A DNA stretch of 64,000 bases from Actinacidiphila yanglinensis (GTDB lineage: Bacteria; Actinomycetota; Actinomycetes; Streptomycetales; Streptomycetaceae). The DNA is taken from NCBI RefSeq assembly GCF_900107965.1, contig NZ_FNVU01000004.1, positions 124,001-188,000 on the forward strand, in the 5' to 3' direction. The notes under the pieces were generated by a model that made no database searches, was not told the DNA's origin, and saw nothing but the letters and a program-made list of their open reading frames with translations. Numbering within the stretch: position 1 is the first letter of the stretch; each line of letters starts with the position of its first letter. Of this stretch, positions 44,466-52,907 are shown one piece after another. The translations under genes and the position numbers were made by a program.

Positions 44466-45692
44466 ATGGCCGTGTGGGACGACGTGGTGGGGCAGCCCGG
44501 CGTGGTGGCCGAACTGGCCTCGGCCGCGGAGGCCGCGGACGCGCTCGTGGCGGCCGACCACGGCGACGAGCGGCCCGCCGGCGCCGCCGCCAACGCCTCG
44601 CGGATGACCCACGCCTGGCTCTTCACCGGCCCACCCGGCTCCGGCCGCGCCACCGCGGCGAAGGCGTTCGCGGCGGCGCTCCAGTGCGTCAGCCCGGACA
44701 AGAAGCTGGGCGCGCCCCCCGGCTGCGGCTTCTGCGACGGCTGCCACACCGCGATGATCGGCACCCACGCCGACGTGGAGTACGTCCGCACCGACCTGCT
44801 CACCATCGGCGTGAAGGACACTCGCGACCTGGTCCGCCGCGCCTCGCTCTCCCCGGCCGGCGGCCGCTGGCAGGTGATCGTCCTGGAGGACGCCGACCGT
44901 CTCACCGAGGGCGCGGCGAACGTGCTGCTCAAGGCGATCGAGGAGCCCGCCCCCCGGACGGTGTGGCTGCTGTGCGCGCCGTCCGTGGAGGACGCGCTGC
45001 CCACCATCCGCTCCCGCTGCCGGCTCCTCACCCTGCGCACCCCCTCTCCGGAGGCGGTCGCCGACGTCCTGACCCGCAGGGACGGCATCGACCCTGACCT
45101 CGCCGCCCGCGTGGCGCGCTCCACCCAGGGCCACATCGGCCGGGCCCGCCGGCTGGCCACCGACGAGTCCGCCCGGGCCCGCCGCGCGAACGTCCTGCGC
45201 CTGCCGATGCGCGTCGCCGACATCGGCGGCTGTCTGCGCGCGGCCCAGGAACTGGTGGACGCCGCCGGGGAGGACGCGAAGGCCGTCGCGGAGGAGGTCG
45301 ACGCGAAGGAGACCGAGGAGCTGCGCACGGCCCTCGGCGCCGCGGCCGGCACCGGTGGGCGGATGCCGCGCGGCACCGCCGGCGTGATGAAGGACCTCGC
45401 CGACCGCCAGAAGCGCCGTTCGACCCGCACCCAGCGCGACACCCTCGACCTCGCCCTGACCGACCTGGCCGGCTTCTACCGCGACGTGCTCAACCTCCAA
45501 CTCGGCGGTTCCCGCGACCGGGTGGCCAACGTCGAGGTGCTCGACGGCATCGAGCAGATCGCCGGGGCCTCCCGTCCCGAGCACAGCCTGCGGCGCATCG
45601 ACGCGGTCCTGGCCTGCCGTGACGCCCTCGACCGCAACGTGGCGCCGCTCCTCGCCGTCGAGGCCATGACGCTGGCCCTGCGCGCCGGTTGA
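44466..45692 (+). CDS. holB: DNA polymerase III subunit delta-prime
   Basis: 408 aa from ATG 44466, behind GAGGTG. This is the clamp-loader AAA+ fold: WDDVVGQPGVVAEL, the degenerate P-loop GPPGSGRAT (Arg in place of Lys), a four-cysteine zinc site between CVSP and CGFCDGCH, VLEDADRLTEGAANVLLKAI and EEPAPRTVWLLC. A sensor-1-like SRC motif (TIRSRCRLL) follows. Delta-prime does not hydrolyse ATP, so the changed P-loop is normal. It loads the sliding clamp as part of the replicative polymerase. Linkage to an exported TAP-type hydrolase and tRNA-Thr resembles the arrangement in streptomycetes. Confidence 0.95.
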   Translation: MAVWDDVVGQPGVVAELASAAEAADALVAADHGDERPAGAAANASRMTHAWLFTGPPGSGRATAAKAFAAALQCVSPDKKLGAPPGCGFCDGCHTAMIGTHADVEYVRTDLLTIGVKDTRDLVRRASLSPAGGRWQVIVLEDADRLTEGAANVLLKAIEEPAPRTVWLLCAPSVEDALPTIRSRCRLLTLRTPSPEAVADVLTRRDGIDPDLAARVARSTQGHIGRARRLATDESARARRANVLRLPMRVADIGGCLRAAQELVDAAGEDAKAVAEEVDAKETEELRTALGAAAGTGGRMPRGTAGVMKDLADRQKRRSTRTQRDTLDLALTDLAGFYRDVLNLQLGGSRDRVANVEVLDGIEQIAGASRPEHSLRRIDAVLACRDALDRNVAPLLAVEAMTLALRAG

Positions 45693-45750
45693 CCGCTCCC
45701 GGGATGTCCCGCCGTTCCGTCGGCCGAGCCCCACTCCGGCACCGCGGGGC

Positions 45751-45888
45751 TCACCTCACGGTCAGCACCACCTTTTCCCGACTCCAGCTCCGCGTGCGCC
45801 TTCGCCGCGTCCCGCAACGGGAACGTCGCCGAGACGTGCGGCTGCCCTCGTCCACCAGCGCGGCCAGCGCCTCCAGCCCGGTCCGGTC
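45751..45888 (-). pseudogene. C-terminal fragment of an NADP-dependent quinone oxidoreductase, with two frameshifts
   Basis: On the minus strand, frame one reads TGLEALAALVDEG. A shift then gives HVSATFPLRDAAKAHAELES, and a compensating shift gives KVVLTV before the stop at 45751. Together these form the canonical C-terminus of zinc-less quinone oxidoreductases/MDR reductases (LVDxGxLxVxxTFPLxxAAxAHxxxExG). Everything before is missing at a junction near 45888, where an HxlR fragment begins on the other strand. Confidence 0.75.
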
Positions 45889-46153
45889 CGGCGAGCTGCG
45901 CCGCCGCCTCGACGGCATCACCCAGAAGTCCCCCACCCAAGGGCTGCGCAACCCCGAAGGCGACGGCCTGGTCATCCGCACCGTCCACCCGACCATCCCG
46001 CGCCGGGGCGAGTACGCCCTCACCGATTCGGGCCGCGACTCTGCCGCCCTGCTCGAGTCGATGCGCGTGCGGGCCGAGCACCACATGGCCGACATCCTCA
46101 CCGCCCGCCAGGACTACGCGTCCCGCCCCGCCCCCGAGCCCGTCTCCGGCTGA
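45889..46153 (+). pseudogene. C-terminal fragment of an HxlR-family regulator
   Basis: The plus strand reads GELRRRLDGITQKSPTQGLR, then GDGLVIRTVHPTIPRRGEYA and LTDSGRDSAALLESMR, ending AEHHMADILTARQDY. This is the second half of an HxlR winged helix; the first half and start codon are absent. Substitutions at normally invariant places (LTQTLRxLE appears as PTQGLRNPE) also point to decay. HxlR genes commonly lie divergent from NADP oxidoreductases, the very gene left on the opposite strand. Confidence 0.75.
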
Positions 46154-46429
46154 CCGGAAGGGCGGGTAGGCGCGGAACGGCCCGGAACGGACGGCACGGG
46201 CTGGCACGACGGGTCCGCCCGGTACGGGTCGGGGCGACGGGGTCCGCATGGCACGACGGCACGCCTCGGTAGGCCGCGACCTGCCCCGTTGTGCTGCCTT
46301 CGGGTGATCACGCGCCCCCCGCGCACCCGGGTCCCGCCCGCCGGGCGCCCGCGGATGCAAGGTGCATGCAGCGTCCCCGCCGCTCGCCGTGTCCCCGCGG
46401 GGCCGCAGCCGTCCCGAAGGGGCTCCGCC

Positions 46430-47791
46430 GTGCCCGACGCCGTACTCGTCCTCCTCCTGCTGCTGGCCGCCGGTGCGAGCGCGGTGCTGGCGCTGCGGGC
46501 CCTGCGGCACTGGTACGGCGAGCGAGCCGGCCGCGTGTACGAGCTGCCGGTCGACCATCGCGGCACCCTGCTGCGCGCGGGCGCGTCGAGTGTGGCCGCG
46601 CTGGTCGCCGCGACCGTCGCCGTACCGCTGCTGCACGACGCTGCCTCCGGCCCGGTCCGCACCCGCGCGGTGGCCGCGCGCAAGCCCGGCGGCCGACCGT
46701 CACCACCCGCGCGCACGCCCGAACCCGCGCCCCCGCCGCCGGAACTGCGCACCCTCGGCCGCCCCGGCGGCGGCACCCTGCAGGAACTCCGCGACGGCAC
46801 CCGCGTCTGGCTGCCGCGCCACTACACGACCCCGGCCGCGGCCGACATCGCCTATCCCGTCGTTGTCGTCCACGACTCCTCCCCCTCGGCCTCCACCTCG
46901 GTCTCCCCCTCCGCCGCTTCCGCCGCCTCCTTCGTCGATACGGCGCTCTACTCGGCCTTCGCCGGCCAGGCGGCCCACCACCTCGCCAACTCCTTCCTGC
47001 TCGTCACTCCTCCCGCCTGCGGCACCGACTCCGCTGCCGTGCTCACCGAAGTGGCCGCCCACTACCGGACCCTGACCGGCCGGGCCGCGCGCGGCGTGAT
47101 CGGGATCGGCACCCAGGCACCCTGCGCCGTCCGCGAGGCGCTGTCCCATCCGGGGCGCTACGCGGCCGCCGCCGGCATCTCCGGCAGCTATCCCTCCCTC
47201 ACCCGGCCGACCGGCCGCTATCCCTCCCTCCTGCTGGCATCCACCGCCTCCGAGGCCGGGCAGCGCGCGTCCGGCGTACGGCTGCGGACGTCCCTCCGGC
47301 CCACCGGCGACCAGGTCCGCCTGCTCGACGGGGTGCCCCGGGCGCAGGACCTACTGGCCCAGGTCGCCGCGTACCTCACCGAGAAACTGGACGGCCCGGC
47401 CCGCACCCCGACGGCGCACCTCACCCCGGCGCCCACCGCACCGGGCACGTCGGCCGCACCGACCGCCGTACCCACCGGAACCGGACCCGCCGACGGCACC
47501 CCGCACGGCACCGCGACCACCGGCACGTCCCCGAGCGCACCCCATTCCGTCACCGCGCCGACCTCCCGGTCGGCCCGCGAACGGACGCGCACTCCCGTGG
47601 CCTCCCCGCACTCCTCCGCACACACCACCCACCCGCCGGCACCCGTCCACAAACCCGCCACCGCACCCACATCCGCACCCCGGCGAACCCCGCGGGCCGC
47701 GCCCCGCACCCCTTCACCCCACCCTTCACCGCACCCGCACACCTCCACGATGCCCGGCAGACCCCGCGCCACACCCGGAATCCACCCGTAG
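46430..47791 (+). CDS. Membrane-anchored esterase-like protein with missing nucleophile and long Pro/Thr tail
   Basis: 453 aa from GTG 46430, seven bases after AAGGGG. Two membrane segments are present (AVLVLLLLLAAGASAVLALR and SVAALVAATVAVPLL). A putative-esterase (alpha/beta) domain then spans about residues 110-310: YPVVVVHDSS, VDTALYSAFAGQAAHHLANS, then GIGTQAPCAVREALSHPGRY and AAAAGISGSYPS. The nucleophile elbow, normally GxSxG, reads GIGTQAP with no serine, so hydrolase activity is doubtful. The last 140 residues are Thr/Pro/His/Ala-rich. It resembles streptomycete secreted esterase D-like proteins, but function is unknown. Confidence 0.65.
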   Translation: MPDAVLVLLLLLAAGASAVLALRALRHWYGERAGRVYELPVDHRGTLLRAGASSVAALVAATVAVPLLHDAASGPVRTRAVAARKPGGRPSPPARTPEPAPPPPELRTLGRPGGGTLQELRDGTRVWLPRHYTTPAAADIAYPVVVVHDSSPSASTSVSPSAASAASFVDTALYSAFAGQAAHHLANSFLLVTPPACGTDSAAVLTEVAAHYRTLTGRAARGVIGIGTQAPCAVREALSHPGRYAAAAGISGSYPSLTRPTGRYPSLLLASTASEAGQRASGVRLRTSLRPTGDQVRLLDGVPRAQDLLAQVAAYLTEKLDGPARTPTAHLTPAPTAPGTSAAPTAVPTGTGPADGTPHGTATTGTSPSAPHSVTAPTSRSARERTRTPVASPHSSAHTTHPPAPVHKPATAPTSAPRRTPRAAPRTPSPHPSPHPHTSTMPGRPRATPGIHP

Positions 47792-47887
47792 AACCCGGAA
47801 TCACTCAAAAGGCGACAGGGTTGACGGTCGCGGGCCCCTCACGCCGGATACGCTCGCTGTCACCCAACGGGAGGATCCGAGCCGCCG

Positions 47888-49480
47888 ATGCCCGCCGCCA
47901 AGCACCCCACGCGACTGCTCCGTGTCCCCGCCACCGTGCTGGCGGTGGCGGGACTGATGCTGACCGCATGCTCGGGAGGGAGCGGCCACAAGGCCGCCGC
48001 GTCCTCGCCCGGCGCCTCCACGTCCTCCTCCGTGGCCGGCTCGGCCGCGCCGTCGGCGTCCAGCACCTCCGTGGACCTGACCTCGTACTACAAGCAGAAG
48101 ATCACCTGGAAGAGCTGCGGCGTGGCCGGGTTCGACTGCGGCACCATGACGGTCCCGCTGGACTACGCCCACCCCGTGGCCGCCGACGACATCAAGCTCG
48201 CCGTCGCCCGGAAGAAGGCCACCGGCAAGGGCAAGAAGCTCGGCTCCCTCCTGGTCAACCCCGGCGGCCCCGGCGGCTCCGCGATCGACTACCTCCAGTA
48301 CGCGGCCCTCGGCTACCCCTCCGAGGTCACCTCGCGCTACGACATGGTCGCCGTCGACCCGCGCGGCGTCGCCCGCAGCGAGCCCGTGGAGTGCCTGACC
48401 GACAAGCAGATGGACACGTACACCGCCGTCGACACCACCCCCGACAACACCGCCGAGATCAAGGCCCTCACCGCCGCGGACCGCACCTTCGACGCCGCCT
48501 GCAACCGCCGCTCCGGCAAGCTGCTCGGCCACGTCTCCACCGTCGACTCCGCCCGCGACATGGACGTCCTGCGCGGCATCCTCGGCGACCCGAAGCTCAA
48601 CTACGTCGGCAAGTCGTACGGCACCTTCCTCGGCGCCACCTACGCCGGGCTGTTCCCCAAGAACGTCGGCCACGTCGTGCTCGACGGCGCGATGGACCCC
48701 TCCATCAGCTCGCTCGAGAGCAGCCGCACCCAGGCCGGCGGCTTCGAGGTCGCCTTCGACGCGTTCGCCAAGGACTGCGTCGCCCGCGCCGACTGCCCCC
48801 TCGGCACCAAGTCCGTCGCCGTCGCCGGCAAGCGCCTGACCGCGCTCTTCAAGTCCCTCGACGCGCACCCCCTGAAGACCGGCACCCCGGCCCGCCCCCT
48901 CACCGAGGCCCTCGGCACCACCGGTGTGATCTCCGCGATGTACGACCAGTCCGCCTGGCCGAGCCTGCGCGACGCCCTCACCGACGCGACCAAGGGCGAG
49001 GGCGACGCCCTCCTCAAGCTGTCCGACAGCTACTACGAGCGCGACGACTCCGGCAAGTACAGCAACCTCATGTACGCCAACGCCGCGGTCAACTGCCTCG
49101 ACCTGCCGCCGGCCTTCAAGTCCCCGGCCGAGGTCGAGAAGGCCCTGCCGTCCTTCCGGAAGGCGTCCCCCCTCTTCGGCACCACGCTGGCCTGGTCCTC
49201 CCTCGGCTGCGCCTACTGGCCGGTCGCCGCGACCGGCCACGCCGCCAAGATCACGGCGAACGGAGCGGGCCCCATCCTGGTCGTCGGCACCACCCGCGAC
49301 CCCGCCACCCCCTACGCCTGGGCCCAGTCCCTCGCGTCCCAGCTCAGCTCCGGCCACCTCCTCACCTACAACGGCGACGGCCACACCGCCTACGCCCGTG
49401 GATCGGCCTGCATCGACTCCGCCGTCAACGCGTACCTCCTGGCGGGTACCGTCCCCCCTGCCGGCAAGAAGTGCTCCTGA
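47888..49480 (+). CDS. Exported alpha/beta hydrolase, tripeptidyl-aminopeptidase-like lipoprotein
   Basis: 530 aa from ATG 47888 with GGGAGGA upstream. The signal peptide ends in lipobox GLMLTACSG, so it is probably lipid-anchored. The S33-type hydrolase fold has the oxyanion region LLVNPGGPGGSAIDYL, the nucleophile elbow YVGKSYGTFLGATYAGLFP, a C-terminal TAP-like domain with acid residue near GTTRDPATPYAWA and the histidine in YNGDGHTAY. Four or more cysteines probably form disulfides. It releases N-terminal tripeptides or hydrolyses related substrates outside the cell. The last protein gene before tRNA-Thr. Confidence 0.92.
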   Translation: MPAAKHPTRLLRVPATVLAVAGLMLTACSGGSGHKAAASSPGASTSSSVAGSAAPSASSTSVDLTSYYKQKITWKSCGVAGFDCGTMTVPLDYAHPVAADDIKLAVARKKATGKGKKLGSLLVNPGGPGGSAIDYLQYAALGYPSEVTSRYDMVAVDPRGVARSEPVECLTDKQMDTYTAVDTTPDNTAEIKALTAADRTFDAACNRRSGKLLGHVSTVDSARDMDVLRGILGDPKLNYVGKSYGTFLGATYAGLFPKNVGHVVLDGAMDPSISSLESSRTQAGGFEVAFDAFAKDCVARADCPLGTKSVAVAGKRLTALFKSLDAHPLKTGTPARPLTEALGTTGVISAMYDQSAWPSLRDALTDATKGEGDALLKLSDSYYERDDSGKYSNLMYANAAVNCLDLPPAFKSPAEVEKALPSFRKASPLFGTTLAWSSLGCAYWPVAATGHAAKITANGAGPILVVGTTRDPATPYAWAQSLASQLSSGHLLTYNGDGHTAYARGSACIDSAVNAYLLAGTVPPAGKKCS

Positions 49481-49589
49481 CCTGGCCTTCCCCATGATCC
49501 CCCCGCGGTCCCGAGCACCCTCCCGAACCCTGTAGACTTTCCCCCGCTGCTGCTGACACCCTTGTGCCCAGTGGCGCACCCCGCACCAA

Positions 49590-49663
49590 GCCGCCTTAGC
49601 TCAGTTGGCCAGAGCAACGCACTCGTAATGCGTAGGTCTCGGGTTCGAATCCCGAAGGCGGCT
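49590..49663 (+). tRNA. tRNA-Thr (CGT anticodon)
   Basis: 74 bases. The acceptor stem is GCCGCCT with AGGCGGC, the anticodon stem ACGCA/TGCGT, and the loop CTCGTAA gives anticodon CGT (49624-49626). The T-arm contains GGTTCGAATCC. CCA is not encoded. Such tRNA 3' ends are common integration sites, and an inactive integrase lies 3-4.5 kb downstream. Confidence 0.97.
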
Positions 49664-49668
49664 CCGGC

Positions 49669-49703
49669 AAAGGCCAGGTCACATAGCCCGTGACCTGGCC
49701 TTT
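49669..49703 (+). terminator. Rho-independent terminator of tRNA-Thr
   Basis: Perfect 14-base arms AAAGGCCAGGTCAC (49669-49682) and GTGACCTGGCCTTT (49690-49703), a seven-base loop, then a further T. Confidence 0.92.
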
Positions 49704-50250
49704 TGGCATTTCTGGGGGGTGTCGCGTCCGGCCGTTCGGACGGCGGCGAACGGCTTGCGTGAGAGATGCGTGAGCGGGTCCGGCGATCTTGGTTCTGCGC
49801 GTGGTGTCGAGGTCGCAGTTTGACCCGTGCGGGAACGAGATTCGCGACGATTCCCGGTGCGAACCTGCGGGAGAAGGTGTGCCCTCGCCCCCGCTAAACG
49901 TCCGGCCGTTCGCACGTTGCTCTTGCACAAGCCCCGGCCGTCGCCTCCTGGTCCTGCTGGCACACCCGGAGCATGGTGGGTCCCGCAGCCTCAACGAGAT
50001 GGCGCCACCCGGCTGGAGATGGGCTCCGACGACCAACCGTCAGCCTCATGGTCTTGCAAGACCTATGAGGTCGCCCGGGAGCAGGTCGGCAACCAGCAGG
50101 GGACCGCGAAGCGGGGTTGGCGGGCGGATCCGCGTCGGCCGCTCCGCCCAATAGCCGAGTCCTGGGAGCTTCCGCGGTGCGGGCCCGTCACCTGTCTGCG
50201 ACGGTCGAAGGGCCTCCTGAGCGGGCACGATTCCCCAAGAAGGGCCTCCC
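49704..50250. other. Gene-free stretch between tRNA-Thr and the patatin gene
   Basis: About 550 bases of lower GC than the flanking chromosome. No supported gene is seen, and open frames on both strands lack start signals or known motifs. I looked for a copy of the tRNA 3' end here and further right and did not find one. The patatin promoter should lie in the last 150 bases but was not assignable. Confidence 0.45.
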
Positions 50251-52815
50251 GTGAGCGACGAGAACAACACGCAGGCGCAGCCACGCGGCACTCAGATCCG
50301 TCTCGCGCTGGTGATGAACGGTGGCGTCAGCCTCGCGGTCTGGATGGGCGGCGTGACGCACGAGCTCGACTTGCTGCAGCGCGCGTCCAGACCCGGCGAT
50401 TCCGAAGGCGAGGTGACCACACGGGACAGTGCAGTATTCAAGATCTGGCATGACCTGGCCGGGTCCATGGACAAGGAGGTACGGATCGACATCGTGTCAG
50501 GAACCTCCGCGGGCGGCCTCAACGGCCTCTTCCTCGCCACCGCGACAGCCCGCAATGCCACCCTCCCCGACCTGCGGGACATGTGGCAGTCCTCGGCCTC
50601 ACTGGACAAACTCCTGAAGCGGCCGTCGAAGCTGAAACAGAAACTGGCGGGGGCTACTGCGGAGGAAAACGCCGTACTGAACGGACAGTACTTCGAGCAG
50701 GAGATCGGCAAGGCACTGAAGTCCATCGGGGACGGTTCCGATAGAGACGGCGGCGACGTCACGCTGTTCATCACCGCCACCGCTCTGGACGGCCGCTGCA
50801 GGAACTACCGGGACGGCTACGGTCGGATCTTCAGCGTCGCGGACCACCGGCGGGTCTATCGCTTCGAGAGCAAACCGGGAGAATATGCGTACCGGAAGCA
50901 GCAGGACGGCTGCTACGCGTTCGGCCCCTGTGAGAAGGGGGAGAAGAATCATTTCGACAGAGAGGCCGAGCCGCAGCTGACGCTTGCCGGTCGTGCAACA
51001 GCGAGCTTCCCCGGCGCGTTTCAGCCCGTTGACGAGTCCCCGCTACTCGACCGCCGAATCATTCCGGACGACGTCCGGCGGTATCCGGCGAGCAGCGTGA
51101 TGGACGGCGGCGTGCTGAACAACGAACCCTTCGGATCCGTCCTGGAAGCCATCACCAAGCGCGTGGCCTCGCGCGCCGTGCAGCGCGTGGTCGTCTACGT
51201 CGTACCCTCCAGCGGCCAGGTGGCCGAGGAGCGGGCCAAGGGCCTGCGAAGCGGTGAGATCTCCCTCGGCGCGACACTGTGGAGTGCTACGAACTACCCC
51301 AAGGAGGCCAACTTCCGTGCCAGCGTGGAAGAACTCGAGGACCGGCTTGCCACGAGCGGGCTGGCCGGCCGTGACGAGCTCTTCGAGCGGCTCATTCTCG
51401 CGGAAGCCGCGAATGGCGACGGTGTCGGCTGGACGAAGCATGCCGCCCTGGACCCCGAGCCCCCCAGATTGGCGGAAGCGCAGGGGCTCTTGGGCGAATA
51501 TCGGCGCAGCCGGCTCGCCGCCCTGCTGCTGGCTCTCCGGCCAGCCGTCGGAACCGATACGGATGCTGCGACCGTCCTGGCCGCTCCGCAGACACCGAGC
51601 CCGCAGGCGCTGACGGCCATCCTCGACGAGGGGAAGGAGTGGCGGTGGTGCCCCTCAAACCATCCCGCGGAGATCGCGAACCCTGGCAGAGGCGACACGA
51701 AGTTCTGGCGGTGGGGGCTGATCGTGGCAGAACGAGTCCTGCAGACGTTCGGCAACCACCTGCAGGCCCGCCTCCAACGTACTTCCGACGCGAAGGGGCG
51801 ACGCGAGCACGGGGACACCCGGAAGGTCCTCATGGAGAAGGCAGAAGTCATCGACAGACATCTTCGCCGCGTGATCGCGATCACGGAGGCTGTGATCGCC
51901 GAGGAGGCCCGGAGACGTCCGGTCGGCATCGATCTGAGCGAGGAGCAGGTGGTGCGGCTGGTTGAAGACGTCTTCCATGACATGAACGTGAACTGCGAGA
52001 CCGGTGAGCTCGTGTGGGATGCGGCCAATCAGTTCGCGCAGGCGCTGAGGAAGGCCGGCCCGACACCCTCCGCGGGCGGTGACGGTGCCACGCTTGCGGC
52101 CCCGCCGACGAAGTGGAGCGATAAGCAGGTGATCTCCCTCGCGCTGCGGGTGGAGGTGCTGACCCAGACCTTCGCGCCCCCGGCCAAGGTGTTCGGCAAG
52201 CTCACCCCCCGCTTCGAGTTCCTGCGTCTGGGGCCCGACAGCGTCGGGCCCCTGTTCAACGAGGACTGGGCGGAGGACCTGGGCGACCGAAAGCTCTACG
52301 GCACCCGGTTCCACCACTTCGGCGCGTTCATCGACGACGAGTGGCGGAAGTCGGACTTCTTGTGGGGGCGGATGGACGCGGTCCACCACCTGCTGCCGCT
52401 TCTGATGCCTGAGTGCGACGTCCTGGCCAAGGAGATGGAACTCCAAAGGGCCATCCTGAAAGCCGAGACAGGTCGTTCGGCCGACGCGGCCATCGCCTCG
52501 GTCCGCGACAGCCTGGCGCAGCTGAAGAAGAATACAAATGCGCAGCTGCTTGACGACAACCGCCGCGCGACGGTGAAAGCAGCCGGCGACTCCAGCCTGC
52601 GGTGGGCGACCAGAGACAGAGGGTGGCTGGTCCGGCAGATCGCCTTCTCGGTCTGGGCCTACGTCTGGGAGGCGTGGTCGCACGGCAGGTCCCCGCACGG
52701 CCTGATCGGCGCCTCGAAGAGACTCTGCAGGACGTTGCTCTGGAGGACGCTCGGGGGCTACCTGGTTCTGCTGGCGGGCATTGTGGCGATCATCGTCCTC
52801 GTGATCGTCCTCTAG
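50251..52815 (+). CDS. Large patatin-like phospholipase with DUF3376 region and C-terminal membrane anchor
   Basis: 854 aa from GTG 50251 behind AAGAAGGG. The patatin domain spans about residues 15-330. The oxyanion-loop region is VMNGGVSLAVWMGGV. The nucleophile elbow IVSGTSAGGLNG places the catalytic serine near residue 85. The catalytic aspartate is in VMDGGVLNN near 284. A central helical region (about 340-800) fits DUF3376-type patatins. The last 20 residues (GGYLVLLAGIVAIIVLVIVL) form a membrane anchor. Codon use is more relaxed than in neighbouring genes, with more A/T third positions, suggesting acquisition. It should hydrolyse acyl esters of membrane lipids. Membrane-targeted patatins on islands can serve in defence, which is possible here but not shown. 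Confidence 0.85.
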   Translation: MSDENNTQAQPRGTQIRLALVMNGGVSLAVWMGGVTHELDLLQRASRPGDSEGEVTTRDSAVFKIWHDLAGSMDKEVRIDIVSGTSAGGLNGLFLATATARNATLPDLRDMWQSSASLDKLLKRPSKLKQKLAGATAEENAVLNGQYFEQEIGKALKSIGDGSDRDGGDVTLFITATALDGRCRNYRDGYGRIFSVADHRRVYRFESKPGEYAYRKQQDGCYAFGPCEKGEKNHFDREAEPQLTLAGRATASFPGAFQPVDESPLLDRRIIPDDVRRYPASSVMDGGVLNNEPFGSVLEAITKRVASRAVQRVVVYVVPSSGQVAEERAKGLRSGEISLGATLWSATNYPKEANFRASVEELEDRLATSGLAGRDELFERLILAEAANGDGVGWTKHAALDPEPPRLAEAQGLLGEYRRSRLAALLLALRPAVGTDTDAATVLAAPQTPSPQALTAILDEGKEWRWCPSNHPAEIANPGRGDTKFWRWGLIVAERVLQTFGNHLQARLQRTSDAKGRREHGDTRKVLMEKAEVIDRHLRRVIAITEAVIAEEARRRPVGIDLSEEQVVRLVEDVFHDMNVNCETGELVWDAANQFAQALRKAGPTPSAGGDGATLAAPPTKWSDKQVISLALRVEVLTQTFAPPAKVFGKLTPRFEFLRLGPDSVGPLFNEDWAEDLGDRKLYGTRFHHFGAFIDDEWRKSDFLWGRMDAVHHLLPLLMPECDVLAKEMELQRAILKAETGRSADAAIASVRDSLAQLKKNTNAQLLDDNRRATVKAAGDSSLRWATRDRGWLVRQIAFSVWAYVWEAWSHGRSPHGLIGASKRLCRTLLWRTLGGYLVLLAGIVAIIVLVIVL

Positions 52816-52907
52816 GTAGAGCCGGACCTCTGTGATGTTCGGGGCGTCCCGGCGTGACATGGCTGGGCGCCCTGAGATTGACTACTTGAGAGAAGTCGCC
52901 CGTGGAC

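Noticed and set aside
41487-45734. A 1400-codon open frame on the minus strand opposite the synthetase-like gene and holB
   Set aside because: It mirrors the codon structure of the two plus-strand genes, is rich in Arg/Gly/Gln, has no family motif and spans several unrelated genes; typical of high-GC antisense frames.
49596-50036. Minus-strand frame across tRNA-Thr (contains SGFEPETYALRVRCSG)
   Set aside because: A well-known spurious translation of the tRNA sequence itself.
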